NCBI GenBank assembly: GCA_003240855.1
Contig: QFNN01000014.1
Location: 1-41,393, forward strand
Direction: 5' to 3'
Length of the DNA: 41,393 nucleotides
DNA from: Sphingomonas sanxanigenens
GTDB taxonomy: Bacteria > Pseudomonadota > Alphaproteobacteria > Sphingomonadales > Sphingomonadaceae
The position numbers were made by a program, and so were the translations under genes. Under the pieces are notes generated by a model. It did no database searches, had not been told where the DNA came from, and saw nothing but the letters and a program-made list of their open reading frames with translations. Numbering within the stretch: the first letter of the stretch is position 1; the number at the start of each line of letters is the position of its first letter. Below are positions 1-7,344 of this stretch, piece by piece.

Positions 1-1
1 G

Positions 2-529
2 CTCTCGCACGTCGCCGTCTGGGGGCGCGACGGCGCAAGGGCTGCGGCCCTGGCGCAAAGGATCGAACGCGACCTCGGCATCGCCGCCACGCCCGCTGGC
101 GATGTGGGGGCGGCCGTCGGCGACGCCGACATCATCTGCGCGGTGACGGCGGCGTCCGATCCGATCCTGTTCGCCGATCAGGTGCCGGAAGGCGCGCATG
201 TCAACGCCGTGGGGTCGAGCCGCGCCGGGGTTGCGGAGATCGACAATGCGCTCGTCGCCCGCGCGCGCTTCGTCGCCGATCACCGCGCCGGCATCATCGC
301 CCAGGGCGGCGAGTTCCTCTTCGCCAAGGCCGCCGGGCTGGTCGACGACGATCATGTCGTGGGCGAGATCGGCCAGGTTTTCGCCGGCGCGCTCGCGGGG
401 CGCGAGACGGCGTCGCAGGTCACGATCTACAAATCGATCGGCAACGTGGTGCAGGATCTCGCCTGCGCCGCCTGGCTCGCCGCCGTCGCGCGCGACAGGG
501 GCTTCGGCCAGCCCGTGCCGTTCGACTGA
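2..529 (+). CDS. Ornithine cyclodeaminase / mu-crystallin family protein, C-terminal part
   Basis: The reading frame is open from the window edge, so the N-terminus is missing. The remaining ~175 residues show the second half of the NAD(P)-binding fold of this family: a GDADIICAVTAASDP stretch, then GAHVNAVGSS, then a C-terminal TIYKSIGNVVQDLA. Members act as ornithine cyclodeaminase, alanine dehydrogenase or delta-1-pyrroline-2-carboxylate/ketimine reductase. The substrate-defining N-terminal half is outside the window, so the substrate cannot be named. The stop codon lies 6 bp before the start of the GH92 gene on the same strand, suggesting cotranscription. The family is clear; the exact activity is unknown. 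Confidence 0.85.
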   Translation, partial: LSHVAVWGRDGARAAALAQRIERDLGIAATPAGDVGAAVGDADIICAVTAASDPILFADQVPEGAHVNAVGSSRAGVAEIDNALVARARFVADHRAGIIAQGGEFLFAKAAGLVDDDHVVGEIGQVFAGALAGRETASQVTIYKSIGNVVQDLACAAWLAAVARDRGFGQPVPFD

Positions 530-535
530 GCCGCC

Positions 536-2851
536 ATGCGCCCGATCGCTTCTCTCTGTTCCATCGTCGCGCTGCTGCTGGCCTCGGCCGCGCCGGGCCA
601 GACGCCTTATGAAGCGGTCAATCCCTTCATCGGCACGGGGGGCGAGGGGCACAGTTTTCCCGGCGCGGTGGCGCCTTTCGGCATGGTGCAGCTTAGCCCG
701 GACACCGATACCGGCCACCAGATCCGCGACAGCTACAAATGGGCCGCCGGTTATCGCTACGACGATCCGACGATAGAGGGGTTCAGCCACACCCATTTTT
801 CGGGCGCGGGTCATTCGGACCTTGCCGATTTCCTCATCATGCCCGCTTCTGGCGACGTCGTGCCGCTGGAACCGGGCGATGTGAAGGTGCCGGGGTCGGG
901 TTATCGCTCGCGTTTCTCGCACGACAGCGAAGTCGCGACGCCGGGCTATTATGCCGTGACGCTCAGCGACCCCGGCGTCCGCGCCGAGATGACGGCGGGC
1001 ACGCGCATCGGGGTCCACCGCTACGCTTTTCCCCAGGGCAAGGCCGCGCATCTCGTGCTCGATCTGCGTACCTCGCTCTATGATTATCCCGGCAAGATAT
1101 TGTGGTCGTCGATCCGCGTCCGACCTGATGGCACGATCACCGGCGCGCGCCAGACGCGCGGCTGGGCGCCTGACCGCCAGCTTTTCTTCGCGATCCGCTT
1201 CTCGGCGCCGCTCACCGGCCGCGCCTTTGAAAATCGCGAGAAGGACATAGTCTATAAAGGCTTCAAAGGCCCCGGGCGCGGGCCTGAGGGGCTGGCCGAG
1301 CAGCAGGGCAGGGCGATCGTCGCGCGCTTCGATTTCGGCCGGCTGGAGAAGCCGCTGGAAGTGAAGGTCGCGCTGTCCTCGGTCGATGAGGCCGGCGCGA
1401 TCGCCAATCTCGATGCCGAGCCGGGCGATTTCGATGCGGTCCGCGCGCGGACCGCCGCTGCATGGGAAAAGGCGCTCGGAGCGGTCGAGATCGATGCGCC
1501 CGCGCCGATGCGTACGTCGCTCTACACCGCGCTTTATCATGCGCTGCTCGCCCCGTCGATCGCGGGCGACGTCGATGGGCGTTATCGCGGCCCCGACAAT
1601 CAAGTACACCGCGCCGAAGGTTTCGCCTTCCGCTCGACCTTCTCGCTCTGGGATACGTTCCGCGCCGAACATCCGCTCCTGACTCTGCTCCAGCCCGAAA
1701 GCGTCAACGCCGATTTCGTCCGCTCGCTCGTCGCCAGCGCGAAGGACAGCCCCTTCGGCATCCTTCCCGTCTGGCAATATCAGGGGCGCGAGACCTGGAC
1801 GATGATCGGCTATCACGCCGTTCCGGTCATCGCCGACGCCTATCTGAAGGGCATAGGCGGGTTCGATCCCGGTGCCGCGCTCGACGCGATGGTCGCCAGC
1901 GCCACCTATGCTCCCTATGGCGGGCTCGGCGACTATATGAAGCTTGGCTATGTGCCCATCGACCGCGAACCCGAAGCCGCGTCCAAGACCGTCGAATATG
2001 CCTATGACGACTGGACGATCGCGCAGATGGCGCGCCGTCTCGGCCGCCTCGATATTGCGACGACCTTCGAGAAGCGCGCCGCCTACTGGCGCAACAGCTT
2101 CGACACGAAAACGGGTTTCCTTCGCGCGCGCAAGGCCGATGGCGACTATCGCACGCCCTTCGACCCCACCGCGATCAACTATGGCAGCGACTATACCGAG
2201 GGCAACGCCTGGCAATATAGCTGGTTCGCGCCGCAGGACGTGGCGGGGCTGATCGCTGCGATGGGCGGCGACAAGGCGGTGGTCGCGAAGCTCGATCGCA
2301 TGTTCGACTATGACAATAGCGGCATCGACTACAGCCATGCAGAGGATATCGCCGGACTGATCGGCCAATATATCCACGGCAACGAGCCCAGCCACCACGT
2401 CGCCTATCTCTATGCCTATGCCGGCGCGCCGTGGCGCACGCAGGAACGGCTCAAGCAGATCGTCGACAGCCAGTATAAGCCCGCGCCCGATGGCCTCGCG
2501 GGCAATGACGATCTCGGCCAGATGTCGGCCTGGCTGGTTTTCACCGCGCTGGGCTTCTACCCCGTGACGCCGGGCAGCGGGGAATATGTCATCGGCCGTC
2601 CCTTCGTCGATCGCGCGACGCTCAACCTGCCGAACGGCAAGCGCTTCGCCGTGATCGCCCGGGGGCTGTCGGACGCCAATCGCTATATTGGCAGGGTCAC
2701 GCTCAACGGCCGCCCGCTCGACCGCACCTTCATCCGCCATGCCGAAATCATGGCCGGCGGCGAACTGCGCTTCACCATGCAGGCGACGCCCAACACAGGC
2801 TGGGCGACCGCGCCGGCGGCACGACCCTATTCGATGTCGCGCTATCGATAG
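536..2851 (+). CDS. GH92 family alpha-mannosidase, exported
   Basis: A 771-residue protein with a signal peptide of about 20 residues (MRPIASLCSIVALLLASAAP) followed directly by the GH92 N-terminal signature VNPFIGTGGEGHSFPGA. GH92 enzymes are calcium-dependent exo-alpha-mannosidases, usually alpha-1,2, acting on mannans or N-glycan mannose. The two catalytic blocks are present: TEGNAWQYSW around residue 555, which carries the family's general-acid Glu, and GNDDLGQMSAW around residue 657, which carries the Asp pair around the base. The length is normal for the family. The protein should be periplasmic or outer-membrane associated. There is no TonB receptor or other glycosidase beside it, so it is not in an obvious polysaccharide utilisation locus here. 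Confidence 0.93.
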   Translation: MRPIASLCSIVALLLASAAPGQTPYEAVNPFIGTGGEGHSFPGAVAPFGMVQLSPDTDTGHQIRDSYKWAAGYRYDDPTIEGFSHTHFSGAGHSDLADFLIMPASGDVVPLEPGDVKVPGSGYRSRFSHDSEVATPGYYAVTLSDPGVRAEMTAGTRIGVHRYAFPQGKAAHLVLDLRTSLYDYPGKILWSSIRVRPDGTITGARQTRGWAPDRQLFFAIRFSAPLTGRAFENREKDIVYKGFKGPGRGPEGLAEQQGRAIVARFDFGRLEKPLEVKVALSSVDEAGAIANLDAEPGDFDAVRARTAAAWEKALGAVEIDAPAPMRTSLYTALYHALLAPSIAGDVDGRYRGPDNQVHRAEGFAFRSTFSLWDTFRAEHPLLTLLQPESVNADFVRSLVASAKDSPFGILPVWQYQGRETWTMIGYHAVPVIADAYLKGIGGFDPGAALDAMVASATYAPYGGLGDYMKLGYVPIDREPEAASKTVEYAYDDWTIAQMARRLGRLDIATTFEKRAAYWRNSFDTKTGFLRARKADGDYRTPFDPTAINYGSDYTEGNAWQYSWFAPQDVAGLIAAMGGDKAVVAKLDRMFDYDNSGIDYSHAEDIAGLIGQYIHGNEPSHHVAYLYAYAGAPWRTQERLKQIVDSQYKPAPDGLAGNDDLGQMSAWLVFTALGFYPVTPGSGEYVIGRPFVDRATLNLPNGKRFAVIARGLSDANRYIGRVTLNGRPLDRTFIRHAEIMAGGELRFTMQATPNTGWATAPAARPYSMSRYR

Positions 2852-3062
2852 ATTGGGTGGGCGAATGCCGTGCGGGGCGCCTTGCCGCGCGCCGCCGTTC
2901 GCCCCGAGCATCGTCGAGGGACGTCGATGTCGCGCCAACGCCCGCTGGCGAGCTTGGCATGAACCTGCGTCGCAGATTCAGGAAGCTGTCCTACAGCCGC
3001 CCCGCGATGCTAAACTCGCGCGGCCTTCATCCGTCCCGCTCACTCTCAACGCCCGGACTGCG

Positions 3063-3094
3063 AAGTTGAGAATACCGCTCCAGCCTCTCAACTT
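3063..3094. repeat. Short inverted repeat AAGTTGAGA / TCTCAACTT
   Basis: Arms 3063-3071 and 3086-3094 are perfect 9-bp complements separated by 14 bp, and a third related copy (GTCAACTTC) follows at about 3096-3104. It could be a protein-binding site or an RNA hairpin. It lies about 260 bp upstream of the M20 peptidase start. No function can be assigned from sequence alone. Confidence 0.45.
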
Positions 3095-3164
3095 TGTCAA
3101 CTTCCAAAGACAAAAATCGCGCTTTTCAGCCATTCCCTACAAATACCATCGTCACGCTGCTTCC

Positions 3165-3242
3165 CGTCATTGCGAGCGCGGCGAAGCAATCCAGACGATG
3201 CCCGGCGCGAGACCGGATTGCTTCGCTGCGCTCGCAATGACG
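3165..3242. repeat. REP-like palindromic element, 28-bp arms
   Basis: Two 28-bp arms (3165-3192 and 3215-3242) are inverted copies of each other with a single mismatch, around a 22-bp centre. Each arm begins CGTCATTGCGAGCG and continues with GCGAAGCAATCC. This sequence type is widely dispersed in intergenic regions of many bacteria, including sphingomonads, as paired palindromic units. It would fold into a very stable hairpin in either strand's RNA. It ends 114 bp before the M20 peptidase start and may stop or stabilise transcripts there. Confidence 0.85.
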
Positions 3243-3356
3243 TTTCAAGTCGGGAAGCCGCCGAGATATCGGCAGCCCCGTTTGCAGGGGTGCGAAGCCC
3301 GCCCGGGCGCGCTAAGGCTCTGGCGGCCGGAGTCCCGGCGGATCAAAGGGAGACTT

Positions 3357-4643
3357 ATGAAGAACAGCCTCGCACTGCCGTTGGTCGCCGCCGCCGCGAT
3401 ATATTCCGCTCCCGCGCTCGCCGCCGCGCCGCAGAGCGCCGATGCCGAGATGGCCGCGCTCTACAGAAGCAAGGCGTTCGGCGTCGCCCGCCAGTCGCTC
3501 GACAAGGATTATGACCGGATCGTCGGCGAGATCATCACGCTGACCGAAATCCCCGCGCCGCCCTTCAAGGAGCAGGCGCGCGGCAAGGCCTATCTGGAAA
3601 TGATGCGCGCCGCCGGCCTGCAGGATGTCGAGATGGACGAGGTCGGCAACGTCATGGGGCTGCGCAAGGGCGCGGGCGGCGGGCCGCTGCTCGTCGTCGC
3701 CGCGCACCTCGATACGGTTTTCCCCGAAGGGACTCCGGTCAAGGTCCGCCGCGAGGGCGATCGGCTCTACGCGCCCGGCGTCGGCGACGATACGTGCAGC
3801 CTGCCCGTGCTGCTCGCCTTCGTGCGCGCGCTCGACGCCGCCGGGATCAGGACCAAGGGCGACATCCTCTTCGTCGGCGATGTGGGGGAGGAAGGGCCGG
3901 GCAATCTGCGCGGCATGCGCCATCTTTTCACCGAGGGGAAATATAAGGGGCGCATCGCCCAGTTCATCTCGGTGGAGCCGGGCCGCGACGGCATCACCAC
4001 CGGCGGCGTCGGGTCGCTGCGTTACAAGGTGCGCTTCATGGGGCCGGGCGGACACAGCTACGGCGCGTTCGGGCTGGTCAATCCCGCTTATGCGATGGGC
4101 AACGCCATGGTCGCCTTCGCAAAGATGCCCGTGCCCGAAACGCCCAAGACCACCTTCAACATCGGCGTGGTGGAAGGCGGCACCTCGGTCAATTCCATCC
4201 CGTTTGAAACCGACATGACCGTCGACATGCGCTCCGAAAGCGCGGAGGCTCTCGCCAGATCGGATGCCTATCTGAAAGCGCTGCTCCCCGGCGCGGTCGA
4301 TGCCGAGAATGCGGCGCGCTCCACCGCCAAGGGCAAAATCAGCTACAAGATGGATCTGATGGGCGATCGCCCCGTCGGCCACACCCCGGCGGATGCGCCG
4401 CTGGTCAAGGTCGCGGTCGCGGCGCTCAAGGCGGGCGGCGGCAAGGCCGGCTTCGAGAGCGGTTCGACGGACTCCAACATGCCGATGAGCCTTGGCATCC
4501 CGGCGATCACGATCGGATCGGGTTTCGAGAGCGAGCGATCGCACGCGCTCGATGAGTCGCTGATCCTCGATCGGCCGGGCACGGTGCGCTACATGGCGAT
4601 CGATCTGGCGACGATCATCGCCGCCGCCGGTCTGGCGAAATAG
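3357..4643 (+). CDS. M20 family metallopeptidase, exported
   Basis: A 428-residue zinc peptidase of the M20/M25/M40 type (carboxypeptidase, dipeptidase or aminoacylase class). The ATG was chosen because it starts a typical signal peptide (MKNSLALPLVAAAAIYSAPALAA) and follows AAAGGGAG; the upstream open frame is not plausible coding sequence. Metal-site landmarks appear in order: AAHLDTVFPEG near residue 117, GVGDDTCSLP near 143, GDVGEEGPGN near 177 (the catalytic EE), SVEPG near 210, the dimerisation-domain GPGGHSYG near 232, and SHALDESL near 395 (final His). Probably periplasmic peptide processing; the specific substrate is unknown. Confidence 0.92.
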   Translation: MKNSLALPLVAAAAIYSAPALAAAPQSADAEMAALYRSKAFGVARQSLDKDYDRIVGEIITLTEIPAPPFKEQARGKAYLEMMRAAGLQDVEMDEVGNVMGLRKGAGGGPLLVVAAHLDTVFPEGTPVKVRREGDRLYAPGVGDDTCSLPVLLAFVRALDAAGIRTKGDILFVGDVGEEGPGNLRGMRHLFTEGKYKGRIAQFISVEPGRDGITTGGVGSLRYKVRFMGPGGHSYGAFGLVNPAYAMGNAMVAFAKMPVPETPKTTFNIGVVEGGTSVNSIPFETDMTVDMRSESAEALARSDAYLKALLPGAVDAENAARSTAKGKISYKMDLMGDRPVGHTPADAPLVKVAVAALKAGGGKAGFESGSTDSNMPMSLGIPAITIGSGFESERSHALDESLILDRPGTVRYMAIDLATIIAAAGLAK

Positions 4644-4651
4644 GGGATGTA

Positions 4652-5680
4652 ATGGCGAACAAGGCGAAGCGGCGCGCTGCGGCGGCGGGCGCGGTGGTCA
4701 ATGACGATCTCCGCCGCCGCATCGCCGAGGCGCTTCTCTTCGGCGAGGAACCGGATCGCGTCGCTCAGCGCGTGGCTGGGCAGGGCGTTCCCTTCGCGCT
4801 CGCGACGCAGGAAGTCGATCGCGCGCAGGCCAGCCCCTATTTCCGCGCGTCGCAGCGGCTGGCCGCACGCCTCGCCAAGCGCGACTGGCTGCTCGACAAT
4901 TATACGCGCCTTGCAGCGGCCGAACCTGGCTGGCGCGGCGTTCCCCGCCGCGACCGGCTCGATCCGGAAAGCTTCTTCGCCGATCATTACAGCACCAATC
5001 GCCCGGTGTTGATCGGCGGGCTGATCGACGCATGGCCGGCGATGACGCTTTGGACGCTCGACTATCTGGAGCGCTTCGCCGACGCGGCCGTCGACGTGCA
5101 ATGGGGGCGTGAGAGCGATGCGGGCTATGAGCTCAACAAGGGCGCGCATACCCACACCATGCCCTTCGGCCGCGTGATTGAACGGCTCCGCGATCCGGAG
5201 CCGACCAACGATTTCTACATGACGGCGAACAATGACAGCCGTAACCGCCGCGCGCTTGCCGCGCTCTGGCAGGATGTCGCGCCGATCCCCGGCTATCTCA
5301 ATCCCGATCCTCAGGCGGGTTTTCTGTGGATCGGGCCGATGGGCACGATCACGCCTTTCCACCATGATCTCACCAATAATCTGTTGATCCAGATCGTTGG
5401 CCGCAAGCGCGTGCGCATGGTCGCCGCGCACGATACGCCGCTGATGAAGAACAGCCGTCATTGCTTCAGCGACTGGGGGAGCGAGCTTGCGCCCGGCCCG
5501 GCGGCGCCCGGCCGCCCCGAGGTGATCGAGTGCGTGATGGAGCCGGGCGACGCGCTCTTCATCCCGATCGGCTGGTGGCACCATGTCGAGGGCCTCGATC
5601 AGACGATCAGCATGAGCTTCACCAATTTCGCCCGCGCGAACGATCATTACAGCAACTATAAAAGCTGGGAGGCTATCTAG
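4652..5680 (+). CDS. Cupin/JmjC-like domain protein (Cupin_8 family)
   Basis: A 342-residue cytoplasmic protein with an N-terminal helical segment of about 90 residues and a C-terminal JmjC-type cupin. The presumed Fe(II) ligands are visible: the HxD pair in TPFHHDLTNN around residue 236 and the distal His in GWWHHVEG around residue 307. PVLIGGLIDAWPA near residue 125 is the family's typical entry strand. Related proteins hydroxylate proteins or tRNA using 2-oxoglutarate, but the substrate here cannot be told. It follows the M20 peptidase by 8 bp, so the two may be cotranscribed. Its last 8 bp overlap the convergent LprI-like gene. Confidence 0.88.
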   Translation: MANKAKRRAAAAGAVVNDDLRRRIAEALLFGEEPDRVAQRVAGQGVPFALATQEVDRAQASPYFRASQRLAARLAKRDWLLDNYTRLAAAEPGWRGVPRRDRLDPESFFADHYSTNRPVLIGGLIDAWPAMTLWTLDYLERFADAAVDVQWGRESDAGYELNKGAHTHTMPFGRVIERLRDPEPTNDFYMTANNDSRNRRALAALWQDVAPIPGYLNPDPQAGFLWIGPMGTITPFHHDLTNNLLIQIVGRKRVRMVAAHDTPLMKNSRHCFSDWGSELAPGPAAPGRPEVIECVMEPGDALFIPIGWWHHVEGLDQTISMSFTNFARANDHYSNYKSWEAI

Positions 5681-6254
5681 CTTTTTGCAGGCTGCACCGG
5701 ATGGTCGCGCCGTCGATCGTCGTGAAGCGCACTTCCTTCGCCGACCGCCTGACGCTCACATATTCACGCCAAACCGGCTGCGCCTGCAGGGCTCCCAGCG
5801 CAATGATCCGGCCCTGATCGTCATAGGCGGCAACGCTGTCGCTCCCTATGGCCAGCCGCACACCGGGAAAGCCCGTTCCACATGAGCCGTGCACCGCCGG
5901 GGCGGGGGGCGGTTGCAGCGCGTCCGCCAGATGCCGGCGTTCGGCATAGGCGCCGGCGAGGCAGCGGCGCTGGTCCGATTGAAATGCGCACTGGTTGCGC
6001 CGGCTGAACCAGGCCTCGTCCGGTTCTATGAAGGTGCTGCCTGGCGCGACCCTTTCCCCATGGCTCGTCAGCAGCCATCTCAACCGCGCATCAAGCGCGC
6101 GAAGATCGGGGTCGGCGCAGACGTCCCCATCCACGATGAAGGTGGAGGTCGCGCATCCCGCCCTGTCTGCGGGCGATGGCGGCGGCAGCGACGAGGCTGG
6201 CGCCGACGGAAGGATGAACGCGGCGACGGCGACGACTTTGCATGGCGCCGTCAT
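5673..6254 (-). CDS. LprI-like (DUF1311-type) secreted protein, possible lysozyme inhibitor
   Basis: A 193-residue protein with an N-terminal signal region (hydrophobic segment about residues 6-22). Residues about 45-115 show the pattern of the LprI N-terminal domain: a Cys next to DPDLRALDARL, then EAWFSRRNQC, then RRCLAGAYAERRHLADAL, with Cys residues in conserved positions. In Mycobacterium tuberculosis LprI inhibits lysozyme; most other members are uncharacterised. The C-terminal ~80 residues (from about HGSCGTGFPG) form a second domain I do not recognise. It is the third gene of a minus-strand operon, starting 6 bp after the small membrane protein, downstream of a PliG-like gene. Family confidence is good; inhibition of lysozyme is inference. 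Confidence 0.7.
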   Translation of the reverse strand: MTAPCKVVAVAAFILPSAPASSLPPPSPADRAGCATSTFIVDGDVCADPDLRALDARLRWLLTSHGERVAPGSTFIEPDEAWFSRRNQCAFQSDQRRCLAGAYAERRHLADALQPPPAPAVHGSCGTGFPGVRLAIGSDSVAAYDDQGRIIALGALQAQPVWREYVSVRRSAKEVRFTTIDGATIRCSLQKAR

Positions 6255-6260
6255 CGCCGC

Positions 6261-6530
6261 TCAGCGCCCCTTGCCGTGACTGAAGATACGCCCGATCCCG
6301 AGGATGATCGCGAGATTGAGCAGCATGGCGAGGATGATCGCGACCACCCCTGCGGCGTCGCCGAGCCTGCCGAACAGCAGCACCCAGGGCATGGCCAACA
6401 GGACGGCGAATATGCCGCCCAGCGGATCGCGCTCCATCCCTATGAGATCCTGCGTTGCCGGAAGAGCAAGCAACAGGGCGCATATGCACAGCATCGCATA
6501 GAGGATGGCGATCGCGACCGCGACTTTCAT
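6261..6530 (-). CDS. Small membrane protein, 89 aa
   Basis: The start chosen is the ATG at 6530, beginning MKVAVAIAILYAMLCICALL, because it opens a transmembrane segment and lies 10 bp after the stop of the upstream gene. Longer in-frame starts would run back into the PliG-like gene. Hydrophobic stretches at about residues 4-22, 38-55 and 62-80 predict three membrane helices, with a short basic tail (FSHGKGR). I do not recognise the family. It is sandwiched between two lysozyme-inhibitor-like secreted proteins with intergenic gaps of 10 and 6 bp, so it is almost certainly cotranscribed with them. Confidence 0.72.
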   Translation of the reverse strand: MKVAVAIAILYAMLCICALLLALPATQDLIGMERDPLGGIFAVLLAMPWVLLFGRLGDAAGVVAIILAMLLNLAIILGIGRIFSHGKGR

Positions 6531-6540
6531 GCCGCCGGGA

Positions 6541-7194
6541 TCAGCGGCATTTGGGGTGGGTGTGAATGTCTCGCGCATCGAGCACCTTGCCGTCCGCCAT
6601 GGTGAGCTGGGCGCAGAGATGCGTCGATCGATTATAGAATATCCCATATTGCGAACTGCCGGACTCAAGCGAATCGACGTTCGTGAAGCCGCGACTGCTC
6701 ATTTCGTCTATCGCCGCGATCGAATTCATGCCTGCGATCCCGCGCAGGCTGCCCGAAGGTGCGGCCGCTCTGCCGCCGCCGCCGCCCGTCACAGCGATGT
6801 TGAGCCTGAAATTGCCGGTCTCGCCGCGCCGCGCCGAAGCGCGCATCTGATAGACGCGGATCTTATATGCGCCGGACTGGCTCAACGTGCCGGCGAAGCT
6901 GTCGCCTTCGGTGGAGCCGACGAAGATCGCTTCGTCGTTGCTGCCCGGCGGCAGCACGTTGAAATAGACGATGGCGGCCCCCGATTTAGTGACGCGGAGC
7001 GTCTGGCCCGCGCCGGCGCGCACGACATAATCGCGTGTCCGATCGCCGACGATCGCTCCGGCGACGGTGGTCGAGGTCGCGCCTCGCGCGAAATTGACGT
7101 TGATCGAGGGAATCTGGGCGCTGGCTGTTCCCGCCAAGGACCCCGCGATGGCTAGGGCGGCCGCGAAGAGGAGCTTGTTTGCAACATCAGGCAT
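6541..7194 (-). CDS. PliG-like secreted protein (inhibitor of g-type lysozyme fold) with C-terminal extension
   Basis: A 217-residue protein with a clear signal peptide ending at TASAQ and a strong SD (AAGGAGA, complement of 7201-7207). Residues about 30-130 resemble E. coli PliG (YcgK) in layout: VNFARGATSTTVAGAI, then DYVVRAGAGQTLRV, then SGAYKIRVYQMRASAR, giving a small all-beta domain. PliG binds and blocks goose-type lysozyme. A Gly/Ala-rich linker (about 131-150) leads to a ~60-residue C-terminal segment with a Cys pair (HLCAQLTM and THPKCR), a short module seen at the ends of other secreted proteins. It is first in a three-gene operon with a membrane protein and an LprI-like protein. 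The similarity is by eye and the function is inferred. Confidence 0.7.
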   Translation of the reverse strand: MPDVANKLLFAAALAIAGSLAGTASAQIPSINVNFARGATSTTVAGAIVGDRTRDYVVRAGAGQTLRVTKSGAAIVYFNVLPPGSNDEAIFVGSTEGDSFAGTLSQSGAYKIRVYQMRASARRGETGNFRLNIAVTGGGGGRAAAPSGSLRGIAGMNSIAAIDEMSSRGFTNVDSLESGSSQYGIFYNRSTHLCAQLTMADGKVLDARDIHTHPKCR

Positions 7195-7270
7195 GTGCGT
7201 TCTCCTTGGTTTCGATGCGCCCCGGCTTTTTGGTCTTTATCCTTTCACGTGCGGATCATTCTGGTCGCAC

Positions 7271-7310
7271 GGAAGCGACGGGGAGGCAATCTTGCTCCCC
7301 CGACGCTTCC
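7271..7310 (-). terminator. Candidate hairpin terminator after the amidohydrolase gene
   Basis: GGAAGCG at 7271-7277 and CGCTTCC at 7304-7310 pair perfectly. Inside them CGGGGAG and CTCCCCCG pair with a bulge, around an AATC-type loop. It lies 34 bp downstream of the minus-strand amidohydrolase stop. There is no clear U tract, so it could instead be a processing or Rho-associated structure, or lie in the leader of the PliG-like operon. Confidence 0.4.
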
Positions 7311-7344
7311 ATCGTTCGTTCGGTTGACGGAAAGGCTTCCAGGT

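Larger units (their letters stand above)
2852..3356 (+). other. 505-bp non-coding spacer with repeat sequences
   Basis: No convincing gene is present between the GH92 stop and the M20 peptidase start. The frame of the peptidase is open through this spacer, but codon use there is unlike the neighbours and there is no family similarity. The spacer contains a degenerate sequence at 2896-2924 resembling a dispersed TTCG..CC.GAGC..GTCGA-type repeat, an AT-richer part at 3060-3150 with a 9-bp inverted repeat, and a long palindromic repeat at 3165-3242. The ribosome binding site of the peptidase (AAAGGGAG) lies at its end. Confidence 0.6.

Noticed and set aside
3075..3105. Minus-strand promoter (TTGACA ... 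TATTCT) in the GH92-M20 spacer
   Set aside because: The spacing is about 20 bp and there is no minus-strand gene or conserved RNA behind it.
3312..4544. Long antisense ORF (410 codons) opposite the M20 peptidase
   Set aside because: The plus strand has a complete zinc-peptidase with all motifs; the antisense translation is His/Arg/Asp-rich and without any domain. This is the usual shadow in GC-rich DNA.
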